64,000 nucleotides of DNA from Methylocaldum marinum (GTDB lineage: Bacteria; Pseudomonadota; Gammaproteobacteria; Methylococcales; Methylococcaceae): the NCBI RefSeq assembly GCF_003584645.1, contig NZ_AP017928.1, forward strand, positions 5,097,501-5,161,500, written 5' to 3'. Under the pieces are notes generated by a model. It searched no databases and was not told where the DNA came from. It worked only from the letters and a program-made list of their open reading frames with translations. Shown here one piece after another: positions 35,951 through 45,136 of the stretch. Position 1 is the stretch's first letter. Every line of letters begins with the position of its first letter. The position numbers and the translations under genes are program-made.

Positions 35951-37780
35951 ATGTCGAATAAGACCGACAAGACTATTCCGGGAGAAATGACAGAAGGCGA
36001 GATCAAAGGGAAGCTCGAAACGCCGGCGTCCGCAGATGGGGACGTGCATGCCCCGAGGCCCGAGCATCGGTCGCAGCACGGGTTTCAGGCCCGTGTGCTG
36101 GAACTGGAGGACGAAAATCAGAAATTGAAGCGTTCTCTGGAGGCCCTGACAAAGTCCCGCGACCGCTATACCTACCTTTTCGATTTCGCGCCGGCAGGCT
36201 ATCTGACCCTGGACGAGCATGGCGTGATCCAGAAGATCAATCTGACCGCTGCCGGCATGCTGGCTCGGGAGCGTTCCGCGCTGATCGGGCTTCCGTTCGT
36301 CCAGTTCATCGCCAAGGCCGATCAAAAAAAGTTTGCGGACCACCTTTCGGAAAGCCGGCGCGAGCGCCGTCGGCGCCTCACCGCGGAACTCCGTCTGGTC
36401 GGAAAGGGTGGTTGGCATCTTCCGGTTGAAATGCATACCGCGTCGATGCGGGATACCCGTCACTGTGTTTTCTATCGTTCGGTGCTGACCGACATCAGCG
36501 AGCGCCTGCTGGTGCGCACGGCGCTGGATCAATCGCGCCGGCAGCTGGAGCAGAAGGTCTCGGAACGGACGGCGGCCTTGCAGGAGAACCGGCAACTCGA
36601 GGCCGAGGTGGCCGAGCGAAAACGGCTGGAAGCCGAGTTGAGGCAACGCATGCAGGAACTTGCCGACGCGGACCGGCACAAGGACGAATTCATGGCGATG
36701 TTGGCTCATGAGCTGCGCAACCCCCTCGCGGCTATCGTCAATGCAACCGAGTTGATGAGACGCAAGGCTTCGGGCCACCAGCATCTGCAGGACTGGGCCT
36801 GCCGGGTGATCAAGGATCAGGCGTCCCATCTCGCGCATTTGTTGGACGACCTGCTGGATGTCGCGCGGGTGACCCAGGGCAAAATCGTGCTGGACCAATC
36901 GACGATCGACTTAAGGAAGATCGTTTCTCAGGCGATCGAGGCCAATCGCGCCTTGATCGAAGAGCGTCGTCATCGCCTGAACGTCCGTGTTCCGCCCGAA
37001 CCGATCTGGATCCACGGCGACGGAACGCGGTGCGTACAGATCATCGGCAATCTGATTCACAACGCTGCCAAGTTCACCGAGGTCCAGGGAGATATCGAAG
37101 TGCTTCTCGAAACCGAGGCGGACGAAGCCGTGGTGCGGGTTCGTGATAATGGAACCGGAATTACTGCCGACCTTCTGCCGCGCATTTTCGAGCCGTTCAC
37201 GCAGGAGGACCGATCGCTGGCCCGTTCTCGGGGAGGCCTCGGGATAGGCCTGTCGCTGGTCAAGAAACTGGTGGAGTTGCATCACGGCAGGGTTGAGGTT
37301 TTTAGCAAAGGACCCGGCGAGGGCAGTGAATTCGCGATCCGCCTGCCTACGGTAAAAGCAGCCGGCACCGGCCGCGAATCCGGCGAAAGCGTCGAAGGCG
37401 CGGGCTTGCCCGCGGCCGATCAATACATTCTGGTGGTCGATGACAATGTGTCTTCGGCGGATTCATTGTCGACCTTGCTCCAAGCGTACGGCTATCAGGT
37501 TCAGGTCGTTTACGACGGAAAGCTTGCCCTCGAGAGGGTTCAAGAGCGAGTGCCCGATGTCGTGCTGCTCGACATCGGAATGCCTCAGATGGACGGCTAC
37601 GAGGTGGCTTTGCGGATGCGCGAGAACCCACGGCTCGCCGCGACGCGCCTGATCGCGGTTTCTGGATACGGGCAGGAAGAGGATCGGCAACGCTCACGCC
37701 AGGCCGGATTCAACCACCATCTGGTCAAGCCGGTGGATATCGATGTTTTGCTCGATCTGCTCGGCAGCAGGCCGTCATAG
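35951..37780 (+). CDS. Hybrid sensor kinase: PAS, histidine kinase, receiver
   Basis: The 609-residue protein lacks membrane segments and should be cytoplasmic. A coiled coil (about 45-72) precedes a PAS domain (about 73-185, YLFDFAPAGYLTLDEHG). A second coiled coil leads to HisKA with H253 in LAHELRNP and the HATPase domain (HNAAKF, DNGTGI, GLGIGLSL). A C-terminal receiver has D541 in VVLLDIGMPQMDG and K in HHLVKP. I chose the ATG behind ggagagac; an upstream in-frame ATG lacks such a site. Its kinase core is close to that of the ethylene-receptor-like kinase at 20.4 kb. Confidence 0.92.
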   Translation: MSNKTDKTIPGEMTEGEIKGKLETPASADGDVHAPRPEHRSQHGFQARVLELEDENQKLKRSLEALTKSRDRYTYLFDFAPAGYLTLDEHGVIQKINLTAAGMLARERSALIGLPFVQFIAKADQKKFADHLSESRRERRRRLTAELRLVGKGGWHLPVEMHTASMRDTRHCVFYRSVLTDISERLLVRTALDQSRRQLEQKVSERTAALQENRQLEAEVAERKRLEAELRQRMQELADADRHKDEFMAMLAHELRNPLAAIVNATELMRRKASGHQHLQDWACRVIKDQASHLAHLLDDLLDVARVTQGKIVLDQSTIDLRKIVSQAIEANRALIEERRHRLNVRVPPEPIWIHGDGTRCVQIIGNLIHNAAKFTEVQGDIEVLLETEADEAVVRVRDNGTGITADLLPRIFEPFTQEDRSLARSRGGLGIGLSLVKKLVELHHGRVEVFSKGPGEGSEFAIRLPTVKAAGTGRESGESVEGAGLPAADQYILVVDDNVSSADSLSTLLQAYGYQVQVVYDGKLALERVQERVPDVVLLDIGMPQMDGYEVALRMRENPRLAATRLIAVSGYGQEEDRQRSRQAGFNHHLVKPVDIDVLLDLLGSRPS

Positions 37781-37792
37781 CTTTTCGGGTTC

Positions 37793-37885
37793 CATCATCC
37801 AGGGAAACGGCAGTTGACCGCTTGGATGGCGCAGAAACGCCGCATGGATTCCGGCCGTGGTTCTTCTACCGAGTTCAACGTCCGA
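37793..37885. repeat. Repeat family II, copy 1
   Basis: About 90 bases match a second copy at 57415-57512: both contain gttga...gatgg...gaaacgccgca, then ggattccggcc and accgattt/accgagtt followed by caacg. The match was made by eye and has several mismatches and small gaps. Both copies are intergenic. Confidence 0.55.
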
Positions 37886-37913
37886 GATTAACAGCCGCGG
37901 CTTGATAGGGCGG

Positions 37914-37968
37914 CTTATTCCAAATCGCTCTCGATAAGGCATTCATTTCGTGTGCGCCGTAACCCGCC
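37914..37968 (-). repeat. Repeat family I, partial copy
   Basis: Read on the minus strand this carries gggttacggc, then gaatgccttatcgagagcg and atttggaataag. It is the right-hand part of the longer elements at 40307-40510 and 45517-45734. Confidence 0.75.
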
Positions 37969-37981
37969 AGAGCAATGAGCG

Positions 37982-38737
37982 CTAGCCTTGCCGGACTGCC
38001 GAACCCTCCACGATGCGCCCGCTGTCCAGCCGGATCAGGCGCTCGCAGCGGGACGCCAGGTTCTCGTCGTGGGTGACCAGAATCAGCGTGGTGCCTTTCT
38101 CCCGGTTCAGTTCGAACAGCAATTCGATGACGGTCCGGCCGGTGTTGCTGTCCAGATTGCCGGTGGGTTCGTCCGCGAACAGGATCTTGGGTTCGGTGAC
38201 GAAAGCCCGCGCCAGCGCCACGCGCTGCTGTTCGCCCCCCGAGAGCTGTCGCGGATAGTGCTTGAACCGGTGGCTGAGACCGACGCGCTCGAGCATGGCG
38301 AGGCTGCGGAGGCGAGCCTCTTCGCCGGCTCCGGCCAGTTCCACGGGCAGCATCACGTTCTCCAGGGCGGTCAGATTCGGAAGCAGCTGGAAAGACTGGA
38401 ACACGAAACCGACGTACTCGCTGCGGAGCGCCGCCCGGCCGTCTTCGTCCAGATCGGTAAGACACGAACCGGCCAGCCAGATACGGCCGGACGAGGGCAG
38501 ATCCAGCCCGGCCAGGAGGCCCAGCAGGGTCGATTTGCCGGAACCCGACGCGCCGACGATCGCCAGCGTTTCGCCCGGTTTGATCGAAACATCGACTGCT
38601 GTCAATATATCGAGTCGACCATCCGCCGTCATGACGTGTTTGCCGAGATTCTCCGTTCGAATGACGAATCCTGCGTCACTATCTTCCAACGCACCGATCC
38701 GCTCCTGAGTTATGCGAAAATTGTTGATATCGTTCAT
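37982..38737 (-). CDS. ybbA: ABC transporter ATP-binding protein YbbA
   Basis: The 251-residue protein has Walker A GASGSGKST, signature LSGGEQQRVALARA, Walker B ILFADEPTGNLD and a switch histidine in VTHDE. It belongs to the MacB/LolD class and matches YbbA, which is divergent from tesA in E. coli as here. In E. coli the permease gene ybbP follows; here no permease follows, only repeats. The annotated ATG lies inside tesA by 26 bases. A TTG at 38689, behind aggag, would avoid the overlap and give a more family-like N-terminus. Confidence 0.88.
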   Translation of the reverse strand: MNDINNFRITQERIGALEDSDAGFVIRTENLGKHVMTADGRLDILTAVDVSIKPGETLAIVGASGSGKSTLLGLLAGLDLPSSGRIWLAGSCLTDLDEDGRAALRSEYVGFVFQSFQLLPNLTALENVMLPVELAGAGEEARLRSLAMLERVGLSHRFKHYPRQLSGGEQQRVALARAFVTEPKILFADEPTGNLDSNTGRTVIELLFELNREKGTTLILVTHDENLASRCERLIRLDSGRIVEGSAVRQG

Positions 38738-39314
38738 CCTGCTCGTTTTGTCGGGCTTGTGTCAGGCCAAAACCGTTCTTGTTCTCGGCGATAGTATCAG
38801 TGCCGGCTACGGTTTGGAAAAGATAGACCATGGTTGGGTGGCCATGTTGCGGGATGCCGCGCGGCCGCTCGGCTTCGACGTCGTGAACGCCAGCATTTCC
38901 GGAGAGACGAGCGCCGGCGGTCTCGCCCGCATCGATGATCTTCTTAGCGGTCATCGGCCGTCCGTGGTGATTCTCGAACTCGGCGCCAACGACGGTTTGC
39001 GCGGACTTTCGCCAGCCCAGCTGGAATCCAATCTGAGTGAAATGACGGTCCGTTCCAAAGCTGCCGGTGCCAAGGTGTTGTTGCTCGGGATGAAGATTCC
39101 GCCGAATTATGGCAAGCGTTACGCCGACCTGTTCGGCCAGGTGTTTCAACGGGTCGCCGATACCCACGGCACGGCTTTCGTCCCTTTCCTCCTGGAGGGC
39201 GTGGGCGGCCGGGATCATCTCATGCAGGCCGACGGCCTGCATCCGAATCGCGACGCTCAGGCGATCCTGTTCCGGCAGGTTTGGGACAAACTCAAGCCGA
39301 TACTTGCCCGCTGA
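38712..39314 (+). CDS. tesA: Periplasmic acyl-CoA thioesterase / arylesterase TesA
   Basis: The SGNH hydrolase of 200 residues has a signal peptide (1-19, ending SGLCQA), the nucleophile S28 in GDSISAG, block III GANDG and the terminal DGLHPN with catalytic D and H. TesA hydrolyses thioesters, esters and lysophospholipids in the periplasm. It faces away from ybbA, with the start regions touching or overlapping. Confidence 0.94.
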   Translation: MRKLLISFILLVLSGLCQAKTVLVLGDSISAGYGLEKIDHGWVAMLRDAARPLGFDVVNASISGETSAGGLARIDDLLSGHRPSVVILELGANDGLRGLSPAQLESNLSEMTVRSKAAGAKVLLLGMKIPPNYGKRYADLFGQVFQRVADTHGTAFVPFLLEGVGGRDHLMQADGLHPNRDAQAILFRQVWDKLKPILAR

Positions 39315-39389
39315 TTTCCGAATGTCCGGTTTACATCGGCCGCCGGCCGGCATTCATTCGAACCCATCTTTAAAATTTTTTCCGCAGAC

Positions 39390-39767
39390 ATGACGACATC
39401 GCTAGAAACTTTTATCGCCGAAATCAAGCAAGGCCGGTCCGTCGCCTTCAAAGAGACCATGGACCTTATCGCGCAGTATTACGATTACCGGCCAACCCGC
39501 TTTGTCAACGGCCTGGACGATGACCGGGTGGTCAACGAAGCGGGCAGCAACGAAGGCTCCTGCAAGATTTTCTATTTCGGCCGGCTGCACGAGTTATCCG
39601 AGAAAGCGACTCTGGCGCTGTTCGGCGAGCATTACGCCGAAGTGCTGTCGAACCCGAACGGAGACAGCCATAAGAACATCCGGGCATTCATGCGCTACGG
39701 ATGGCGGGGAATCTCCTTCGACGGCGAGGCTTTGGCTCGGAGATCGCGGGACCGCGACACGCTCTGA
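39390..39767 (+). CDS. HopJ-family protein
   Basis: The 125-residue protein matches the HopJ type III effector family: FKETMDLIAQYYDYRPTRF, NEAGSNEGSCKIFYFGRLH and LFGEHYAEVLSNPNGDSHKNIRAFM. Despite the name, most members occur in bacteria without type III secretion and probably act inside the cell. No secretion genes are near. The function is unknown. Confidence 0.88.
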   Translation: MTTSLETFIAEIKQGRSVAFKETMDLIAQYYDYRPTRFVNGLDDDRVVNEAGSNEGSCKIFYFGRLHELSEKATLALFGEHYAEVLSNPNGDSHKNIRAFMRYGWRGISFDGEALARRSRDRDTL

Positions 39768-39981
39768 ACTGAGACGAGCAGCGGGCATGGCCGGATGAAA
39801 CGAAGCGCAAATCGCGATGACCGGTGCGCGGAGGTGCCCGGCATCCCATTGTCTGGTTTCAGCGAACAATTTGTTGTTTAATCGCGAACGCTTTGCTGCC
39901 AAACTGGTCAAACGGCCCGTTTTTCTTACATTTTCTCCGGAAAAATCCGGTGCCATAACAAGAATATTTTTGGAGAGTCGT

Positions 39982-40236
39982 ATGCTGATCTTTCTCAAGT
40001 GCCTGGTCGCCGTTTCGATTTTGATCTTCATCGTCGGCCTGATCAAACCGAAATGGATTCTGTTCTGGATGAAACAACCGGATCGCCTGACGGCCACCTC
40101 GCTCGGGTTACTGCTGTTCATGGCATCCTGGACCGGAATCGCCAAGTTGACCTTGAAGCCAAAACCGCCCGAACACGCTCGACCCTCGGAGCGTTCCGTC
40201 GACGACCAGAACACCTTGCAGTTGGATCGCCGCTGA
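39982..40236 (+). CDS. Small two-helix membrane protein
   Basis: The 84-residue product starts MLIFLKCLVAVSILIFIVGL, a membrane helix, followed by a short basic loop with KPKWILFWMKQPDR. A second helix (about 40-56) and a polar tail come next. The ATG follows tggagag. An upstream extension of the frame is open but not protein-like. I recognise no named family. Conservation of KPKW...F points to a real gene; the function is unknown. Confidence 0.65.
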   Translation: MLIFLKCLVAVSILIFIVGLIKPKWILFWMKQPDRLTATSLGLLLFMASWTGIAKLTLKPKPPEHARPSERSVDDQNTLQLDRR

Positions 40237-40306
40237 CGGCTCGACGCCTCGCTTTCGTACCGGCATGGCTTGTTTCCCGTCCGGCCGGGTGCCTGATTCC
40301 CATCGC

Positions 40307-40510
40307 CATTCGAACGGACATTCATCGTAGGATGGGTAGAGCGAAGCGAAACCCATCGAGGGTGGGTCAGCCCTTCGACGGAGCTCGGGACAGGCCCTTC
40401 GACAGGCTCCGCGTAATCCGCCAATTGAGGGCACTCTTGTGGGTTACGGCCTGGGGCCTAACCCACCCCGCAAACTGAATGCCTTATCGAAAGCGATTTT
40501 GAATAAAAGC
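40307..40510 (+). repeat. Repeat family I, full copy
   Basis: This intergenic element begins cattcga.cggacattcatcg, then gggtagagcgaagcgaaaccc and gggtcagcc, a variable middle with cttcgac...gacaggc, the imperfect palindrome gggttacggcc...ggcctaaccc, and ends gaatgccttatcgaaagcg with a T/A-rich tail. It fills most of the gap between the small membrane protein and ppsR. No coding frame is supported in it. Confidence 0.8.
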
Positions 40511-40553
40511 ATGTTGCGCGTCCCGGTGCGATTTGGCGGTACCGCAAATCCGG

Positions 40554-41372
40554 TTACCATTGCATTCGTTTCAACCCCTTACGGTGCAGTATGTTGGCGG
40601 AGATTTCTTCCACCGACATGGTTGAGGTATCCAGATAAGGGATTCCCGCCGACCGGAACAGCGCATCCGCGGCGCGGATTTCACTTCGGCATTGTTCGAG
40701 AGCGGCGTAGCGGCTCGCGGGTCTCCGTTCTTCCCTGAGCTGATGTAGGCGCTCAGGGGTCATGGTCAAACCGAACAAGCGCTTGCGATGCTTCCGCAGA
40801 CCGGCCGGCAGCCCGGATAGATTCAAGTCCTCCTCGGTCAGCGGATAGTTGGCGGCCTTGATGCCATAGTGCAGTGCGAGAAACAGGCTGGCCGGGGTTT
40901 TGCCGGAGCGCGAAACGCCGATCAGGATGATGTCGGCTTTGTCATAGGCGTCGATACCGATGCCGTCATCGCAATCGATGGCGAATTTCAGCGCTTCCAC
41001 GCGCCCTCGGCCGAGGGTCGCATCGCCCAGGCCGTGAGTTCGCCCGATCGCCTGTGCCGAGGATTGCCCCAGCGTCGTTTCCATGCGATCGAGAAAGGCT
41101 TCGAAAAGATCGAACACCACGGCTTCGCTGCGTTCCAGGATTTGCCGCAGGCGCTCGTCGGTCAGGGTGCTGAACACCAATGGCGCTTGGCCGTCCCGGG
41201 CGAATGCCTCGGCGATGTTCCGGCAGGTATCCATGGCTTTGGCTTCGCTATCGACGAAAGGAACGGTCACGCGTTCGAAAGTGACGGACTCGAACTGGCT
41301 CAGGAGGCTTCGTCCGAAGGTTTCGGCGGTGATGGCGGTGTGATCGGACACAAAGAAGGCAGTGCGCTTCAT
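40554..41372 (-). CDS. ppsR: PEP synthetase regulatory kinase/phosphorylase PpsR
   Basis: PpsR (DUF299) switches PpsA off by ADP-dependent phosphorylation and on again by phosphate-dependent removal. The 272-residue protein has VSDHTAITAETFGRSLLSQFE at its start and the P-loop GVSRSGKT at 152-159. The ATG at 41372 follows taagga and gives the family N-terminus; an upstream extension overlaps the promoter region of ppsA. It is divergent from its target gene ppsA, as in E. coli. Confidence 0.96.
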   Translation of the reverse strand: MKRTAFFVSDHTAITAETFGRSLLSQFESVTFERVTVPFVDSEAKAMDTCRNIAEAFARDGQAPLVFSTLTDERLRQILERSEAVVFDLFEAFLDRMETTLGQSSAQAIGRTHGLGDATLGRGRVEALKFAIDCDDGIGIDAYDKADIILIGVSRSGKTPASLFLALHYGIKAANYPLTEEDLNLSGLPAGLRKHRKRLFGLTMTPERLHQLREERRPASRYAALEQCRSEIRAADALFRSAGIPYLDTSTMSVEEISANILHRKGLKRMQW

Positions 41373-41495
41373 GCTTTCCTTACCATGCTGTTCGGATTCC
41401 CATAGAATACTGGATTTAACGGCAGCGGGCTTGCCGAGGAGCCGTTGCACGGCAGGTCTTTCGCAAGCTATCGGCAATTAAGACGGAGTACTCCG

Positions 41496-43856
41496 ATGAA
41501 CGAATACGTGGTTTGGTTCGAGGCCTTAGGAATCGACGATGTGGGGCGGGTAGGCGGCAAGAATGCCTCGCTGGGCGAAATGATCAGCCAGCTTTCCGAG
41601 GCGGGCGTCACGGTGCCCGACGGTTTCGCCACCACGGCGGAAGCCTATCGGGATTTCCTGGCCCAGAAAGGACTGGACCAACGCATCTGGGCCGAACTCG
41701 ACCGGCTCGATGTCGATAACGTCACGGCGCTGGCCCGGGCGGGCGAAACGATCCGTCAGTGGATTCTGAACACACCTTTTACTCCCGGGCTGGAAAAGGC
41801 CATTACCGAAGCTTACGAGCGATTGGCCGGATTGTCGCCGAAGGAATTCTCCGTAGCCGTGCGCTCCTCGGCAACGGCGGAAGATCTTCCGACCGCATCG
41901 TTTGCCGGCCAGCAGGAGACCTACCTCAACGTTCATGGGCTGGAAGGCGTGCTGCGGGCGGTCAAGCAGGTTTTCGCCTCGCTCTTCAACGATCGGGCCA
42001 TCGCCTATCGCGTGCACCAGGGATTCGAGCACCGCAAGGTACTGTTGTCCGCCGGCGTGCAGCGGATGGTACGCAGCGATCTCGCCGCGAGCGGGGTGAT
42101 TTTTACCCTGGATACCGAATCCGGTTTCCGCGACGCCGTGTTCGTAACCTCGAGCTACGGCCTCGGTGAAATGGTGGTGCAGGGCGCGGTCGATCCGGAC
42201 GAATTCTACGTCTACAAACCGTCGCTGGCTTCCGGTAAATCGGCGGTACTGCGGCGCAGCATCGGCAAAAAAGCGGTGAAGATGATTTACGATCCGGTGA
42301 AGTCGGTGATTACCATCGATACGCCCGAAGCGGACCGTCAGCGGTTTTCTATCACCGATCGGGAAGCGGAAGAGTTGGCGCGGCTCTCGGTGCGCATCGA
42401 ACAGCATTACCAGCGGCCGATGGACATCGAATGGGCCAAGGACGGACTTGACGGCAAACTCTATATCCTCCAGGCCCGCCCGGAGACGGTGCAGAGCCGG
42501 GTCAAGCGCGAAATGGAGCGTTACCGGCTCACGCAGAAGGGCAAGGTGCTGGCCCAGGGCCGCAGCGTGGGCCATCGTATCGGCAAGGGCTGCGCCAAGG
42601 TCATCGCCAGCGTATCGCAGATGGATCTGGTGCAGCCCGGCGACGTCCTGGTGACGGACATGACCGATCCCGACTGGGAGCCGATCATGAAAAGAGCCAG
42701 CGCCATCGTCACCAATCGCGGCGGACGCACCTGCCATGCGGCGATCATTGCCCGCGAACTCGGCATCCCGGCCGTGGTCGGCTGCGGCGACGCTACCCGC
42801 AAGATTCAGCGCGACACCATGGTCACCGTGTCCTGTGCCGAAGGCGATGCCGGTTACATCTATCAGGGCGAGCTTCCGTACGAAGTTTCCAAGGTCAACC
42901 TGGACGAGATGCCCAAGCTGCCGGTCAAGCTCATGCTGAACGTGGCCAACCCGGAGCGCGCTTTCGCTTTCTCCGCCCTGCCTAACGATGGCGTCGGCCT
43001 GGCCCGGCTCGAATTCGTAATCGCCCGGACCATAGGCGTTCATCCCAAAGCCTTGCTCGAATACGAGCGTCAGTCCACCGAGTTGCAGCAGGCCATCCTC
43101 GAGCGCATGGCCGGTTATGCCGATCCGGTGAGTTTCTATGTCGACAAGCTGGCGGAAGGCATCGCCATGATCGCCGCCGCTTTCGCGCCCAAGCCGGTGA
43201 TCGTCAGGACCTCGGACTTTAAAACCAACGAGTACGCCAATCTCTTGGGCGGCGAAGCCTACGAGCCCCGGGAAGAAAACCCCATGATCGGTTTCCGCGG
43301 CGCCTCGCGCTATGTGGACGAGTCGTTCCGGGACTGCTTCGAACTGGAGTGCCGCGCCTTGAAAAAAGTGCGCGAGGAGATGGGACTGGAAAACGTCTGG
43401 GTCATGATTCCCTTCGTGCGCACCCTGGAAGAAGCTCGGGGGGTTGCCGAGCTGTTGCAGCGCTTCGGTTTGCCGCGTGGGGTGAACGGGCTCAAATGGA
43501 TCATGATGTGCGAAATCCCGTCCAATCCCTTACTGGCCGACGAGTTCCTGCAAATCTTCGACGGCTTCTCCATAGGGTCCAACGATCTGACCCAGCTCGC
43601 CCTCGGCATAGACCGCGACTCCGGGCTGGTCGCCGGCGGATTCGACGAGCGCAATCCGGCGGTCAAGGCGCTCATCGGCCAGGCCATTCAGGCCTGCCGC
43701 CGGCACGGCAAGTACATCGGCATTTGCGGGCAAGGGCCGTCCGACCATCCCGATCTGGCCCGCTGGCTATTGGACGAGGGTATCGAGAGCCTGTCCCTCA
43801 ATCCGGACACCGTGGTCGAGACCTGGATGTTCTTGGCCGGGAAGGATGTCGGTTGA
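41496..43856 (+). CDS. ppsA: Phosphoenolpyruvate synthase
   Basis: PpsA makes PEP from pyruvate and ATP for gluconeogenesis. The 786-residue protein (E. coli 792) has the ATP-grasp part GGKNASLGEM...VRSSATAEDLPTASFAGQQ, the phosphohistidine H414 in GGRTCHAAIIAREL and the C-terminal PEP-binding barrel with GSNDLTQLALGIDRD and CGQGPSD. The residue targeted by PpsR is the threonine two before the histidine, present as T412. The ATG giving MNEYVVWFEALG is the family start. An enzyme of this type would matter when growing on one- to three-carbon substrates. Confidence 0.97.
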   Translation: MNEYVVWFEALGIDDVGRVGGKNASLGEMISQLSEAGVTVPDGFATTAEAYRDFLAQKGLDQRIWAELDRLDVDNVTALARAGETIRQWILNTPFTPGLEKAITEAYERLAGLSPKEFSVAVRSSATAEDLPTASFAGQQETYLNVHGLEGVLRAVKQVFASLFNDRAIAYRVHQGFEHRKVLLSAGVQRMVRSDLAASGVIFTLDTESGFRDAVFVTSSYGLGEMVVQGAVDPDEFYVYKPSLASGKSAVLRRSIGKKAVKMIYDPVKSVITIDTPEADRQRFSITDREAEELARLSVRIEQHYQRPMDIEWAKDGLDGKLYILQARPETVQSRVKREMERYRLTQKGKVLAQGRSVGHRIGKGCAKVIASVSQMDLVQPGDVLVTDMTDPDWEPIMKRASAIVTNRGGRTCHAAIIARELGIPAVVGCGDATRKIQRDTMVTVSCAEGDAGYIYQGELPYEVSKVNLDEMPKLPVKLMLNVANPERAFAFSALPNDGVGLARLEFVIARTIGVHPKALLEYERQSTELQQAILERMAGYADPVSFYVDKLAEGIAMIAAAFAPKPVIVRTSDFKTNEYANLLGGEAYEPREENPMIGFRGASRYVDESFRDCFELECRALKKVREEMGLENVWVMIPFVRTLEEARGVAELLQRFGLPRGVNGLKWIMMCEIPSNPLLADEFLQIFDGFSIGSNDLTQLALGIDRDSGLVAGGFDERNPAVKALIGQAIQACRRHGKYIGICGQGPSDHPDLARWLLDEGIESLSLNPDTVVETWMFLAGKDVG

Positions 43857-43908
43857 GTAACGGGGAGGCTGACAATCGCGACATTTTCGATTAGAATGCC
43901 GCGTTTTC

Positions 43909-43999
43909 GGAGAGATGGCCGAGTGGTCGAAGGCGCACGACTGGAAATCGTGTATACGGCAAAACCGTATCGAGGGTTCGAATCCCTCTCTCTCCGCCA
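43909..43999 (+). tRNA. serX: tRNA-Ser(GGA)
   Basis: The acceptor arms ggagaga and tctctcc pair. The anticodon stem cacga/tcgtg closes the loop ctggaaa with anticodon GGA. A long variable arm (tatacggcaaaaccgta) marks a class II tRNA. The T arm has gggttcgaatccc, and CCA is encoded. All features fit serine, reading UCC and UCU. Confidence 0.97.
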
Positions 44000-44032
44000 A
44001 TTCTGAGGCCGAAGGCGTTCGGCAGAATCCGG

Positions 44033-44067
44033 AAAACCCGCGGGTCACAAGGCTTGGCGGGTTTTTT
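44033..44067 (+). terminator. Rho-independent terminator after tRNA-Ser
   Basis: aaaacccgc (44033-44041) and gcgggtttt (44057-44065) form a strong stem with a run of six T at the 3' side. It follows the tRNA by about 30 bases. Confidence 0.9.
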
Positions 44068-44117
44068 GTTGGCCGTTGGAGTCCGAACCAGGCGAACGTT
44101 GCTTTTCGGTAGGTCCA

Positions 44118-45136
44118 TCATCCGGACAGCATGCCTAGATTAGCCAGTGAAGCCCCTACGGAGCCCCCGAGAAACGGTGTCAACATGGCGATGACCTGGG
44201 GCAGCTGACGGATGGGGTCCCGTGAAATGCCGAAGCCCTCGAGATACTTCCAGAGGTCCGGATGTTCGGCGCTGGGGAAACTGCGATTGAACTCGTGCTT
44301 GGCACGAGTGTAGAGGGCCAAAGTGCAGGGAACATAGAAGGAGATGACCATCAGGGAAAAGACCGCTCCCCAATACATGCTTAAAGTGAACGACCAGTTG
44401 ACGGCTTCTTCGGCCAGCTTTCCCTGGCCGAGAAAGACGACCGGCCATCGCAGCCAGGTGAGCATATGCATGACCCCTATCAACAGCATTGCAGAACCCA
44501 GGTTGACGGCGTTCTTCAAATGGCTGAAACGTCCTTCGAGCAAGTGGAGGACTTGATCCGGGGGCAAATCCTTAAATGGCGTCATGGAACTGCTTCCGGC
44601 CAGGATGATCGCGAAAGGTGCCAAGGCGGTGATCAGATTGACCAGGGTCACCAGTCCCAGAATGACCGCGAGCTGCGAAGGTGAAAAATAGCCTGATGCC
44701 TCCAACATGCCGTAGGTCAGGTGGAAGATCGCGTTTACGCTGTTTTCGCGCACCGTGCCGAAAGCGCAGTAGGCAATGGATGCTATTTCCCAGCAGAACC
44801 ATGATCAAGATGAAATACGGAAAACTCTGGCGGCTTATGTTGAGGCGAATCATCCGAATACTGACGATCGCCACTGCGATCGAGATGACGTAATAAGATA
44901 AGAACGGCCGTCAGCCAAACCAATCGCGCGCGCAGTTCGGACAACTCCATGGAAATGTTGCGATCCACCAGGGAAATCTGGTGGGCCAACTTGGCCGGAA
45001 TCGTCGCCAGTCCGAATCCCCCCAAGTCGAATACCATGATAGCCGCCAGCAATATCCCGATCGGCGCCAGGGTGAAAACCAGGCATCCGAGTTCCTGCCT
45101 GATGGCATGATCGGGAAGAAAAAAACGCTTGTTCAT
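44118..45136 (-). pseudogene. Membrane-protein gene broken by two frameshifts
   Basis: Three overlapping minus-strand frames together read as one protein of about 340 residues. The N-terminus (from the ATG at 45136, MNKRFFLPDHAIRQE) has two membrane helices and runs to about 44890. The sequence then continues in the next frame as VISIAVAIVSIRMIRLN to about 44800. It ends in a third frame with IAYCAFGTVRENSVNAIFHLTYGM and three more helices, stopping at 44118. Single-base changes near cttatcttattacgtc and near the second join would restore it. Either the gene is decaying or the sequence has errors here. I do not recognise the family. Confidence 0.7.

Noticed and set aside
39594..40424. 276-codon minus-strand frame over HopJ and the small membrane protein
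   Set aside because: It includes repeat sequence translated as THPRWVSLRSTHPTMNVRS, typical of a translated intergenic repeat.
41526..43043. 505-codon frame antisense to ppsA
   Set aside because: It is a long open frame caused by GC-rich codon use in ppsA. The sequence is low in hydrophobic pattern and histidine-rich, and ppsA is certain.
43767..44048. Minus-strand frame of 93 codons with REGFEPSIRFCRIHDF
   Set aside because: It is the antisense of tRNA-Ser. This peptide pattern is a known false protein from such tRNA genes.
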